A DNA stretch of 64,000 nucleotides, taken from assembly GCA_009599575.1 (NCBI GenBank), contig VWND01000026.1, positions 62,001-126,000 of the forward strand. Direction: 5' to 3'. The translations under genes and the position numbers were made by a program. Source of the DNA: Blumeriella jaapii. Lineage: Eukaryota; Ascomycota; Leotiomycetes; Helotiales; Drepanopezizaceae. The notes under the pieces were generated by a model that had not been told where the DNA came from, made no database searches, and was given only the letters and a program-made list of their open reading frames with translations. Each line of letters begins with the position of its first letter. Position 1 is the first letter of the stretch. Positions 23,393 to 35,340 of this stretch are shown here, piece by piece.

Positions 23393-24209
23393 AAAACGTA
23401 AAAATGGTCGTTTATCGAGCCGTATTTAAACGCTATTTGCTTGCGGTTTTAATATATAGCGTATTCGTAGCCTACGAAATGAGCGCCGTTTTTATACTTT
23501 TCGCAGCCGTTCGAAAAAATCGTAACGTTTTTAAAAAGTAGTTTTTGCTTATTATTTCTTAAAATCTTTCGCGGCTTTTTTTTTTTTTAACGCTTATAAT
23601 AAAATCGATACGGCTATCGGGCGAAAAATGCGAAGAAATTAGTTTAAATCGTAGAATTTATGGAAAAAATATCGCCGAGGCGTTAAATTTTCGTTTTAAA
23701 ACGGCTATATATATGCCCGCGTATCTGCTCCGAAAAATTACTAAAATAAAAATGCGTTGAATCAAAAAATACGCTTTGTTTACGATTTGCAATTTTATCG
23801 CAAAACGTATTTTAGCTTTTTTTAAAGCCGCGCTTACGGAAAGAAAGCTTGCGTTTCGTATTATTATAATAAAAAAAATAATACGTTATATAAGAAATAT
23901 TTTTCGTACGGCCAGATAATAATTTTTTTTGTATTAAATCGATATAATCGCCGAAACGGATATTAATTTGACTGTTTCGTCCGGTTCGGCGATTAAGTTT
24001 CGTACGGCTTGCGTATCAAACTTCGGTTTTAAATAATATCGAAAAAAAAACATAAGTAATTATTGCTTTTCGCAGCGCGCTGGCCGGAAAGCTATTATTA
24101 ATTCGGCCGAAGCTTTTAATATATTACGCCGCTTATCGTGCTTTGCTTACGCGTTTTTTAACGTATCGTTTAAAAATAAGTTTTCGATCGAACCAGATTT
24201 TTAGCTAAC
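23393..24209 (-). pseudogene. LINE ORF2 post-RT segment between the two copia insertions
   Basis: The minus-strand translation contains FDRKLIFKRYVKKRV and FPASALRKAIITYV, separated by RIP stops. These match the conserved region after the reverse transcriptase in fungal Tad-type LINE ORF2, where the usual forms are close to FDRKLSF.RHV and PASALRKAV. This places the piece between RT (32.4-33.9 kb) and the 3' part (13.9-15.2 kb), as expected if both copia elements inserted into one LINE. Confidence 0.8.
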
Positions 24210-24511
24210 TGTCGTGCATAGCCGAATAGTCGGGAGGAACCTTCACCGGAGGCTGGGACGGATGAATTGTATATAGTAAAATGTTACTTGTATTATTCTA
24301 AGTCTGACTGGCCAGCTCTCCGCAGAAAACGGAAGGTTCGGGCTCGCTTAGTCAGTCGTTCGGAAAAACTAGTTTCCGAGGAGGCTCGTTATTACGTAAT
24401 TACGAGCCTTTCCGAGCTTCAGGAATATTTAACTACTGAAAGCGTACAGAAAGAATAAATCTGGAATAAAAGAAATGAAAAATAATAAAAAAATGTAAAT
24501 ATAGCGCAATA
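24210..24511 (-). repeat. Copia copy 2 LTR (3' LTR in sense)
   Basis: 302 bp, beginning TGTCGTGCAT and ending GCGCAATA. It is moderately mutated, and is followed by a conserved internal stretch (GCCAATCCGGTGATTA) shared with copy 1. Confidence 0.92.
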
Positions 24512-26652
24512 CATTTTTTAGCTGATTGCCAATCCGGTGATTAGTTATTTTCAAAGCGCGGGAAAGTCTTTTTGTCGTTCGAATGCGGCCGTAACGCGAT
24601 ATTGCAATATTTATATGGTTTGTTTATATTTTTTATCGTTGCGGAGCGTGAATAAGATTAATTCAGCTTAAATAAGCGTTTCGTCGCTTTTGAAAACCTT
24701 AACTTTTTTATTTTTTTACTAGTCTTTTAATAGATTTAAATTTTATTATTTTAATTAGAAACATCGATATGGCCTTTTTTATATTTAAAAAAGGTCGTCC
24801 GCGTGGTTCCACGCGATAAATTGGCCCAGCTCCTCGGATTCCCAGTCTTCGGCGCTTACGCAATCGGAGTTTTGCGAAGTTTATTTTGCGTAATTAATCG
24901 GCTTTTTCGGCCAATTCGTTTTTTTTTAATTTTTTCGAAAAAGGCGATTTTTTCGATATTTCGTTTTTGGACGGTTTTTTCGGAGATTTATATTTGCCCG
25001 GCTTCGAAGATGCCGATATAGCGCTTGGAAGTGAAGGAAACGCTGCTGGCGGTAAAAAAGCTATTGGCGGTAGTTTCGGTTTTAATGGCATTTTCGGGAA
25101 GAAAAAGCAGAATATTAGCGCTTTTGGAAAGGGAGCGGCCGGAGGTTATTAAAGCGAAGGGATTGAAAGTGGAAATAACGACGATGGTCGTTTTTTAAAA
25201 CGCGTTCGCATCGGGGCCAGGAAGCCTGCTATTCCTGGGCCTTTTAATTTTATTTTTTGTATGATTTGTGTTGCTCGCGAAGCAATTAAAAACCTAAACT
25301 ACGATTGCTTATCGAATTTGGCTGAAGCTCGTTGCTATCGGTGCTACGTAATTAGCACGTCGTGTATTTCGGCCGACGCGAACGTTTTGGCTGCGTGGTT
25401 TTCCGTTTTTAAAGCTCGAATTAATAAAATTATTAAAGCGGTCAGTTTTATCGAAAAATTTTGTCGTTTCTGTTAATCGATTTTTAGGATATAACGGTTA
25501 TTTTTTATTTTACGGTTAAGGCGGCTTTAAAAATGCAAAAAAATAAGCTTTCAAATCGGTCGTAATTTAAAAGCAAAACTAATAAATACAGAGCGTATTA
25601 TTAACGCGAAGTTCGCCGCGCTCGTAGGGTTTCTTAGATTTCTGCTTTTCGAATGGAAATTTTTACGTCTGTTTTACGTGCTAACGGAATAAGGCCTGGC
25701 TACGATTTATTAAAAAATGCTTTTGTTTTTGGAAGTCTAAAAGGAAATTTCGCGGCGACTTTTTTGCTAAACGTTTTTGGTTTTCAGCTTAATAGAGCTT
25801 CGCAAAAAGAAAAGAATATTCCGGCTGTATAGCCGGCGGCAGTATAGTCGGCGGCAGTCGTTTTTTAGAAAGGCTATCGGAAGGTTTATTTTAAGTTTGA
25901 TTATCGCGGAGCGTCGTGCGCGAGTTGTTATTTTAGCGGATTATATTTTTGACCTTTTGCAAAGCTAAGCGGTTTAGTTTTTGGGTTTCTGGATTTGCTT
26001 GGAAAATGGTTTTTGCTATGTTTTAAGTTTTAATAAAAATCTGTTTAAATAAATGTACGCTTGTAAAATGCAAACTTTTTAATTCGATTGATCGAGCTTT
26101 TCGATAAAGTTCCGAAAATCCCGTAGATTAAGAAATTTAACGAAACTTTCGTGCTTTTATCGGGTCAGATTTTTGATGAAACCGTTTGCGTGTATTTTAT
26201 TTATTGGAAGGTATATGATTTTAAACTTTTTATTTTAGTACTTTTGGCGAATTTATATATTGCTTATATCGACGTGGCGGAGCTTCGTAAAGATTTTTTT
26301 TTTGTTTTTTACGATTAGTTTGATCGTTTGCTGGTTATCGTAATATACGTTTTATTTAGAAATAACGTCGAGTCGAAGCTTTTTGAAAACGTTGGAATGT
26401 TATTATTTTTTTTACGGTCGTTATATAAGCAAATAGCTCCGCTTTAATAAAAAAAGTGGTGATTGTGTTTTGTCGTATAGCCTTTTATAAAATAGCATTT
26501 CCGAAAAGAAAAAAAATATATTTTTAAGATGATTTCCGAGTTTTTGGGTCGTCGGCGAAAAAGGCGTCGGTGGAGATTATTAATTGGTTTTTTCGCTTTT
26601 TCCGATTGTAAACGATTTTTAGGAATTTCGTTTTATAAAGATATCGAAGCGT

Positions 26653-27102
26653 TTAATTGGCTGCTTCGAGATATTGAAGATTTGGGTTGGTAAGAAAGTA
26701 AGAAAGCTGAAAGGCTGCGAAGGCTACGTCGGGTCGAAGCATGATGGCCGTGTACAAAATTGAATCGATTTTTTTTTGATATTTTTTGATTTGCGGAAAC
26801 GTGGCTACGCTTGGGTTTTTAATAAATTCGCAGGTTGGGAAAGGCGTGTTTGAAAAGCGCTTTTTGCATGTATTAAATTTCGTAGCGATTTTTTCGATAT
26901 ACGAGTCGTGGAGCAGGGAGACTTTTTTTTTTTGTTTGTTTCGTAAGATACGAATTCCGAAAAAGTAGTTTAGATTTCTTATGCTTGTAAGTTCGTAAGC
27001 CTTTTTTAGACCGAAAATGATTTCGTCGGCTTTTGACGAATGGAAGGCGTGATATAAAACTTGAATATCGTCGACGTAGAACGCTACGTATACGCTTCGC
27101 AT
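26653..27102 (-). pseudogene. Copia reverse transcriptase fragment
   Basis: 149 residues stay open on the minus strand. The polymerase catalytic box FYVDDI (about residues 8-13) and the following copia-type stretch (LTSIRNLNYFFGIRILR) are intact. Downstream, RPDVAFAAFQLS corresponds to the end of the copia RT domain. The same box in copy 1 is cut by a stop right after YVDDI. The frame is a relic inside a dead element. Confidence 0.9.
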
Positions 27103-29639
27103 TTTGTTGGCGAATATATAAGGTTTTTCGTTTATTGGTTCGAGCTTCAGCTTTTTTAAAGTGTTGGCAAATTCGCCGTATTACAAAGCTGGAAAGTCTT
27201 TTAATTTATATAAAGCTCGGTTTAGCTGTATTATTATATTTGATTGTTTGAATTTATTAGGCAGATGGCACGTAATTGGCTTATTTTTGGAGTTTTGTTT
27301 TGCATTAACGAAAGTATTAATTATATCGAATTGCTTGATTTTCAGATCGAAATGGGCCGCTAGCGTTATAACCGTTCGGAAAAAACGGGCTGCGAGTGTA
27401 GTTGCGTATGTAGAAAAGATTGAAGCTTCGTTTTGGAAGTTTTTTTTTACGATTAGTTTCGATTTGTACCGTTGTAATTCGCTTGAGCTGTTCGTTTTAT
27501 ATATAAAGACTTATTTGAATGGAATAGGCTTTATGGTTTTATTTTTTTTGATAATTTTCCAGCACTTTTTGGTTTTTAAGTTTTTGATTTCGGTTTTTGC
27601 TTTTTTTTTTAAATTGCTTTTTTATTTGATGGTTTTTTAATTCGTTTTAGTTTTTTAAAGTTTTCGGAAGGTTGTTCCGATGTTGTTTTTGGTCGGAAAG
27701 TTAAATATTTTTTACCGATTTTTTTTTTATCGAAGCCGTTATTATTGCGTAGATAGTTTGAAAGTTTTTTCTATTTATCTGAATCGGCTCGTTTATTTAA
27801 AACGTGTAAACGAATTCGTCGATTTGTTGTTTGGTGAATAGAGCTATTAGTTAAAAGATTTCGCATATCGTAGCGTATATTTCCGGTTTATTCGGCCAAT
27901 GTGAAATGGAATTTGTACGATTTCGTTTGGCAGTTTTTGGAATCAGCTACTTTTTATCGCTTATCGGAAACTTCGATTTGTTTTTTTTTTATTTTTTTTA
28001 AATAGTGCTTTCTTTTTAATAATTAGCTTTGAAGAAGCTTCCAAGAGCAATCGTTTAGATGGCTGTTTTATTTTAAATCGATCTGGCGCTTAATTTGCCG
28101 GGCGATAGCTTTTAATTATAATTTAAAAAGTTAAATTGCGCGCTTTTTTGTATAGGGTCATTTTTATGTCCGCGCCGAAGAATTTTCTAAAGTTTTGCTT
28201 TGCTTTATTCTGTTTTGCAATAATAAGCTTTGCTAGTCTGTTATTTTTTTTTGAATTTTTATAATTTTTTAACGCTTTTATCGTATCGGTCAAAGTGTTT
28301 CGGATGTGTTTTATATATTTTCGATTGATAATTAATTTTGAAAATTAAGATTGGTCGGTAATAGCTTTGTCGAGAAGGCTTTTATAAGGGATTATTATCC
28401 CCGAGCTTTGAACGTTTGAATCGATCGTAAAAAAAAGCTCGATCGCCTCGATTTTTATTGAATTTTCCATTTCCGAGGATTTGGCTTTTTTTGGAATATT
28501 TAAATCTATTAGTATTGAAATGTCTTTTTTTTTTACCGTAGGCCTTGAAGGTCTATTAAGGGGGCCTGAAATAAATCCTGGTTCTGATGGCGGCTCCGGT
28601 GGAAAAAAACTTCCATTCCTTTTTTATAAAGTCTGGAGGTTGTTCGTTTTATAATAGTGATTTTTTTTTTGTATTATTTTTCTTTTAGCATACCGAGTTT
28701 TGCTAATCTGCGCCGCCACTAAAAAACCCCGCTAATATCTGATATTTAGCGTTTTTTAAGCTTTTTCGTTTTCCGCGTTTTCGATAAATTCTACGGTTTT
28801 TTGAAGCTTTAGTTTAATTATAGGATTTGGATTTTCAGTCTTCGAAAAATAAAACTTGGACTCGTTAAATACTACGTTTCGGCTCGTAATTATACGCATC
28901 AGCTAGGGCATTCAGATTTTGTAAATGTTGAAGGCGCTATATTTAATCAAATATTCGATATGTTTTTTTGGGGAAAATTTTATTTTTTTTTTTGTATTTT
29001 ATAGCTTTCCGATTTTTTATTATTGGATACGTACGAGTTTCGTACGTATAAATTTTGCTTTAGTTTGGTTTGAGATCGGCCGTACGCGTTTTTATAATAG
29101 CAGGGTTGTAATACCGGAAATATTATCTGAATCAGTTGTGCAGAATTTTATTTAAAAATTTGAATTATCTTTTCGCAAGCGGCGATATATTATACAAATG
29201 CGCTGCTGCTTTTATCGTTTCGAGCCAAAAGGAGATTAGAAGTTCCGTTTTAATTTTTATTTTTATCGAACGCTTAATTATTTCCTTTTTTGCTCGTTCG
29301 ATCGAGCCATTTGGCTGATGTATATAAGGTAAAGTTAATTTCAAATCGATATTTTCGCGCTTCGTTTATTTTTAGTATTTCGAAGTGATGTTTTTTTGCT
29401 TTGGAATTATCGACGATTCGTTATTTTGTCGAATTTTGCAAATGGAAAGGTTGTATTAGCGTTTTATTTATGCGTCGAACGTTTGGAAACGGTTCAGAAC
29501 GATTTTTATATTTTTCGTTTTGGTGGCGGAAGCTTAAATCTTTTTATTATATTCGTTTTTTATTAGGAATATTTACGTCGAGTCGTTATAAGCTTTTTTA
29601 CGATTTTTGGGATAGTCGTAAAAGTTTTAGCCGATGCGA

Positions 29640-29820
29640 AAAAAAAGCCTGGGAGATTTGTTTTTTGATATTGTTTTTGAAATTATTTGTTTTGAATGCG
29701 TGATAGCATACTTTTCGCATTTTATTTTGGTTGAGCTTTTGATTTTTATTTTACGAGTGTTTTCGACCAGCTTTTCGAGCGCGTTTTTACTTAAATGGCC
29801 CGAACGAAGGTGTTATAAGC
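29640..29820 (-). pseudogene. Copia integrase N-terminal zinc-binding region
   Basis: The minus strand encodes HLRSGHLSKNALEKLVENTR and then KCEKYAITHSKQIIS, the copia gag-pre-integrase/integrase HHCC region. The Trp before HLR is now TAA (plus tta at 29813-29815), and the second zinc Cys is Tyr (plus ata at 29708-29710). Both are G-to-A changes on the sense strand. The plus-strand open frame here is only an antisense shadow. Confidence 0.8.
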
Positions 29821-30162
29821 GCGCATCGTTATTTTTATCGTATGTAAACACGCTGCTTTTTTTGAATTTATGGCGCGTACGACGTTTCGGAATTGTATAA
29901 ATTATTAGGCCGGGCGAATTACGTTTTAAAAAGTTTAAATTATTACGTGAAAAATACGAACAAAAAAAGCAGTTGATTTTAATATATTTAAATATATAGA
30001 GATCGGCGATCGTTTAATACTGACGTTTTAAAATGGAGCTTTCAGAGCTTTTAAAACGAAAAGTATTGTTCGACTTTTGGAATTAGTAACTTTTTTTAGC
30101 TAAAAGACTAGCGGAAATGATATTGGTGGTGAAGTTTGGAACGAACGCCACGTTGTTGAGAA

Positions 30163-30636
30163 TTATATCCTAGGGTTTTTTTTTTTTTTTTGCGAAGGGC
30201 TTTTTTTTTTATTAGACGACTTTCCGACTTTTTTTTTTTTTTTTCCGACGATTGGAAGATTTTGTGTGCCTGCATAGACGTTGTTGATGGGGTTATTAAC
30301 TTTTTTATAAGATTTTTCGATAAAAAGGTTTTTGTCGTTTATTAAATGGGTTTTAGAGCAGTTGTTAAGAAGGGTATTTTTGTTTAAAGGGTGATATTGA
30401 CTAGGTTTTAGAGCCAGAACGTTGATTCCGAAATGCTTTTTGATCGCATCAGGGTAAGGAAGACAGAAAGTTGCGGTAGAGGATTTTTTCTGGTCGTTTT
30501 TGGAGGTTGATTTTGGAGTCTGTTTTGGCTTGGTTATTGGAATTCTAAGGATTTTGTTGATTGCGACTATTTGGATACTTTTTTTATTTAGAGTTTTCAA
30601 GGTTTTTTTGTGATTGGAGGACAGCTTTTTTCGCAT
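30163..30636 (-). pseudogene. Copia gag/protease segment
   Basis: An open minus-strand stretch, Lys-rich, contains NNCSKTHLINDKNLFI and NPINNVYAGTQNLPIVG. These resemble the copia protease region, normally an Asp-Ser/Asn-Gly motif followed by H.T.D...F. The Asp position reads Asn here, consistent with a RIP change. Gag-like sequence follows upstream on the minus strand (about 31129-32044). The gene is not functional. Confidence 0.7.
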
Positions 30637-32136
30637 TTCAGCGATTTTCTGCCTGTTTGGAGGGTTGGAAAAAGTCTTTTTTTTACGACGATTATTTATC
30701 GCGTATAAGAGCTTTTTACAATCGGTTGGGAGATAGAAATGGCGTTTTTTGAGAGTGTCGCATAAGCAGTTATATCTTTTTCTTTTTTTCTTTTTGCTTT
30801 TTCCTTTTTTTTTTTTACGACTTTTCGAAGTATCGTTGTTTTTAGAATCGAGAAGGGAAGTGGCGAAAACTCCGATTTTTCGGTTTGAATTGTCGAATTC
30901 TCGGTTGTTTTTAAAAGAAGAGATTATAAAGTTTAGTTCGATTGGAGTTTTTTTTATAGGGAGGCCGGCAAGTTCGTTTTTCAGATATTCAGCTTTTTTG
31001 CCGTTCGCCTATTGTGGATTGATGTGTGCGGCGATTGCGTCGAGAAAATCGGTGGCAGCGTAGCGGCTATTTATATCAGAAATCTTGTATTCGATAGCTG
31101 TTTTGTAAGCGGTCTGCTATTTTTTTATTTATTCGGTTATATTTATTTTTCCGTTGTACGTTTTGCGAAAAGTGTTTTTGTAGTTAGATTTAACGGAGCT
31201 AATTACGGAAGAGTATGCAGGGGTAATATTTTTTTTTAGAATACGAACGAGAGCCTGGAGCGACCTCTGTTTTTTTTCGTGGTGTGGATTTTTGATTTTA
31301 CGCATATTTTTATTTATTAAAGAATCTTTTTGCAGATTAGTATAAAAAATGGCGTACGCTTTTTTATTATTAATAGCGTTAATTTCCGATTGGGCAATTG
31401 TAGAGTTTATTAAACTGGTTTTTATAGTTGAAAAGATCCAGTCGAGCAATTTCTGGTAGGCAGTAACGTATTTTTGCTATTTTTTAAGCTTTTTTGAATG
31501 GTTTTTGGAAAGGTGATCGATTTTATTTTTCAAATCGTCGAAGGTCAGATTGGCTGGTCGAGATTTGTCGGAAGAGTTATTAGTCGTAACGGCGGCCTTT
31601 TCTGCTTCGGTTATGCTGTTGTATTCGGCGCATTTTCGATCGTAGTTTGCTTGGCGCTTTTTGTTTTTTTGATCGATGAATTAATATAGCGATTGTTTTT
31701 ATAGTCGTTTATTAATAAGAGAGCGAAATGGAAGGTTAGGATCGGTGTAATCGAGGGGAAAAATTCTTGATCGGTGAAATTTGTACGCTTTTAATCAGGA
31801 GATTTACGATTTTAGGTCGTGGAGGAAAACCTTTTTTTTCGTAGGGGCCGATATGTTGTTTTCGTTGTGAAAGGTCGATTGACTTGATTAAAAAGAGTAG
31901 AAAAATAAAAATGAGGTTTATAAGTTGAGAAAATCGAAAAATTAATGCTTTCCGCATTTTCAATAGCTTTTTATCGATTCGTGGCCTTTTGCCAAGTGAG
32001 GAAAACTTTGCAAAGTATAATTTTCTACGAATATCTTTTAACAATTCGAATAAATTGACCGGTAAGGGTTTCCAACGAGTTTTTTAGCGTATGTATTGCA
32101 AAAAAAAGCTTATTAATTGGCTTCGGGGCTTATAAC

Positions 32137-32438
32137 TGTCGTGCATAGCCGAATAGTCGGGAGGAACCCTTACCGGAGGCTGGGACGGATGAATTGTATG
32201 CAGTAAAATGTTATTTGTATTGTTTTAAGTCTGACTGGCCAGCTCTTCGCAAAAGACGGAAGGTTCGGGCTCGCTTAGTCAGTCGCTCGGAAAAACTAGT
32301 TTCCGAGGAGGCTCGTTATCACGTGACTACGAGCCTTTCCGAGCTCCAGGAATATCTAACTACTGAAAGCGTACAGGAAGAATGAATCTGGAACAAAAAA
32401 AATGAAAGATAATAAAGGAATGTAAATATAGCGCAATA
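32137..32438 (-). repeat. Copia copy 2 LTR (5' LTR in sense)
   Basis: 302 bp, the least mutated part of the element apart from the right LTR of copy 1. It ends GCGCAATA followed by the CTAAC duplication. In sense orientation GTTATAAGCCCCGAAGCC follows it directly and is where a primer binding site should be; I cannot match it to a tRNA. Confidence 0.92.
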
Positions 32439-32443
32439 CTAAC

Positions 32444-33900
32444 GCAGCGCGAATTGCTCGCTTTTTTTCGCTGTAATAATACAAAAAATCGTAATCTTAT
32501 CGTCGATTATAATCGAAAAAGCGTAATTATTATTTTACGTAATAATATATATTATTTCGATCTTTTTCGACGCGAAAGCGATTTTATATTCGTTTTTTTA
32601 TTCGAAAATATCGCGAACGTTTTTCGCAAATAGCTCGATATTATCGTTTAAATTATATAAAATGCGATAAATTAATATATCGTTTGCGTATTTAAAACGA
32701 AAAATAAAGTTTTAATTAAGCAATTTTGCTAAATATAATATATATAAAACCGAAAAAAATAGCGACTTTTAAAAAGTGCCGTAGTAAACGTAGCTGAAAT
32801 CGATGGTTTTTTTTTCGAATCGTATTTATATTCGTCGTTTCGTAAAAAACGATTTAATTAATAAAAAAAATAAAAAAAGCTATTTTTAATCGGTTATTTT
32901 TTTAAATAAACGTCGGATTAAAACGGCGTCGAACGCGTTTTACACGTTTAAAATAATAATCGTAATATATTTTTTTACAACGAACGCAGTTTCGATATCG
33001 GCCGTAAAACACGCTGCTAAATCGAAAACAAAACGTTTCGGAAAAACGCTTTCGTATTATAAGCTAAATAAACCGGTCGTAAACGCTGTCCACGCGATTT
33101 TATTAGCGATAATTCTTTCGAAGTTTTTAAATATACAAAAAAAAAAAGCGATCGGACGCCACGAGCGTAAAAAAGATTTATTTCGTTTATTAATTTTAAT
33201 TATTTATAATTATTTCGGCCAGCTTTTAAAAAGTCGGAAAATAATTCGTTGCGAAACAGCGGTTAAACAAACCGTATATAACGGTTCGGACCTTTTTTTC
33301 TAACAGGCTTTTAAAAATCTTACCGTAATCCGATTAATGCCCGGGAAAATGCTAATAACTCCGATATAATATTTTTTTATTTTTTCGAACAATACGAAAT
33401 TTGCTTAAAAAAAATGGCCCGATTTTATTTATTCGATAAAAGGATTTTGGTCGAAATCGTCGGTAGCTAAAAAAACGGCCAAGTATTTCGTTTTTTAAAA
33501 CATTAGCTTTATTTTTAGTATTTTTAATCACAACGCCGTTTATTATTAATAAAAAAGCTTTAAAATTCGTAGTTATTCGATACTAATTTATTATTTTATA
33601 TAACTTTTCGTTATTATCGATTCCGTTAATAAGCTTTCGCTAATAATCCTTTTTCGTTTTGCGTATTATAGCGAAAAACTGCTTGATTTTTTCGAAAATT
33701 TCACCGTCGTATATTATTCTGCGCGCTCGCAAATATTTATTTTTAGCTTTTTAATATTTGTCGGTCTATTATAAAATAGCTTATAAACTCTTTTGAAAAA
33801 GCTTTCCGGCAGCTGTAATACTTTTTTTAAAAAACTCGGGCTAGCGCAACCGCGTATTCGTCCAGCTTTTCTAGCGTTAATAATATAGCGAAATTCGTAA
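32444..33900 (-). pseudogene. LINE reverse transcriptase, decayed
   Basis: The minus-strand translation shows scattered LINE RT motifs: TLVASDRF, FKNFERIIANKIAW, VFPKRFVFDLAACF and NAFDAVLIRRLFKK (near 32900-32940). The last corresponds to the common Tad-type motif with a catalytic Asp in GAFD. Many stops (TAA/TAG for Gln/Trp) break the frame. Order and strand fit the endonuclease upstream at 34.0-34.6 kb. Confidence 0.8.
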
Positions 33901-34012
33901 ATCGGCTGATTTCTGCGCGCATTAAATCTGCAAATTTACCGAATTCTGAATCAAATACTTTATAATATATTTAAATTACGAATATTTTCCTTTTGCTAAA
34001 AAAAATCGTTAT

Positions 34013-34288
34013 TTAAATCTCGTGATTTAAATCGCTGTATATATCGTATCGTATCGTAATAATCGAATTAAATACGTTCGAAAAAATAAAATTTAAAACG
34101 TGTTTTTTATTATAAATAAATTCGTTAACGGCGCCGATGAAATTTATATTCGAAATAGCAGCCCAATCCGCGAAGTGTTTTTTATTTTTTGCCGTATCCG
34201 ATCCGGGCTCGAAAATATCGTGTCGGGCATTAAAATCGCCGCTTATTATGCAATTAAAAAATAATTCGAAATATATTACGTAATCCAA
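34013..34288 (-). pseudogene. LINE endonuclease (EEP/APE type) fragment
   Basis: 91 residues stay open and include the signatures of the exonuclease-endonuclease-phosphatase fold: GDFNARHDIFEPG (catalytic Asp/Asn strand), LNFIFSN and SDLNHEI (SDH-like, with H one residue displaced by mutation). This nicks target DNA in LINE retrotransposition. Confidence 0.85.
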
Positions 34289-35199
34289 TATTTATTAAAT
34301 ATAGCTTTGTTTATATATATTAAAAATAAAATATATATTTACGTTTAGCTAAAATAAATTTCTGCTGTTAATTAATCGTCGTTGTTATAAATAAATTTTT
34401 TGCGCTTTTTCGGATATAAATTAGCATTTTTTTAAAACGTATTTGCTTAAAAATTTCCTTTTCGGTTTCGTTTTATAAATCGATCGGTATATACAAATCG
34501 TATAACGGATAGTTTTGTATTTTGATTTTCGAAGCGTTCTAAGGTTTTTATACGCAAATCACGTTTATACGCTTTATATCGCACAAATGCAAAGCGTGAT
34601 ATATTTCGATTGTTTTTTTTTAAATATTTACTTAATAAATATTAAAATTTGTTTTAAGCTTTCGGTTGCGGAATTTTTCGCGTTGCTTATAAAAGTATTT
34701 TATTATTAAAAAATAAAAATATTAATATCGATATTTATTTTTTCTGATTCGTTTGCGGAAGCTTGGAATTTATTTCGTAGCTGATCCGATAAAAACGGAT
34801 AAATTGCTTTTAACGAAATAAAAAAAAGCGTATTTTGCGAAAAAATTACGAAAGCCGTATCGTCGAAAATCGAATATGCTTTTCGGCTAAAATGCTAAAT
34901 ATTCAGCGATTGTTTTTAAAGCTGAGTTCCGGATTAAACGGCCCGAAAAGATTACGTTTAGCGTTATAGCCGCGGCGGAAATAATAATTAAAAACGCGGT
35001 GATTTTTTGCTTATATGCCGTTACGGCGTTTTCGCGTTTTTTTTTTTTTTTTCGGCCCCCGCGTTATTAAAAACCGAATTATTATTATTTGTAAAAATAA
35101 AAACTTTAATAATAAAAATAATCGCGACCGAATAAGCCGCTTTTTTTAATCGCCGGATAATTTTCAGTTTTTTTTTAATTAATCGTATTATTTTACCGT

Positions 35200-35340
35200 T
35201 TACGCGGCGAAAAGCCGCAGAATAATATAAATAATCCGCAGCGTATAACTTATAGCAATTCGCGTATTATAAAGCTGCTTTGCAATTAAGGCCAGTCGGG
35301 CTATCGTAGTTTTGTATTCGGTTATTATAATAATTGCAAC
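35200..35340 (-). pseudogene. LINE ORF1 zinc-knuckle region
   Basis: The minus strand reads approximately GLNCKAALQYANCYKLYAAD with one Gln codon now a stop. Fungal Tad-type ORF1 proteins carry CCHC knuckles such as CANC..PHAAD here. Several Cys and His positions have become Tyr, the expected outcome of G-to-A and C-to-T RIP at TGY and CAY codons. Confidence 0.65.

Larger units (their letters stand above)
24210..32438 (-). mobile_element. Ty1/copia retrotransposon copy 2, less mutated
   Basis: An 8229-bp element has two 302-bp LTRs (24210-24511 and 32137-32438) and a perfect CTAAC duplication (24205-24209 and 32439-32443). It is the same family and orientation as copy 1, and only 3 bp differ in length. 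Minus-strand order is gag-like region (about 31.1-32.0 kb), protease (about 30.2-30.6), integrase zinc-binding region (about 29.6-29.8) and RT (about 26.7-27.1), the copia order. It is inactive: RIP stops, and zinc-ligand and protease residues are altered. G is better preserved on the plus strand than in copy 1. Confidence 0.95.

Noticed and set aside
24267..32385. 63-codon frames at 24267-24458 and 32194-32385 with similar proteins
   Set aside because: They lie wholly inside the copia LTRs and are similar only because the LTRs are repeats.
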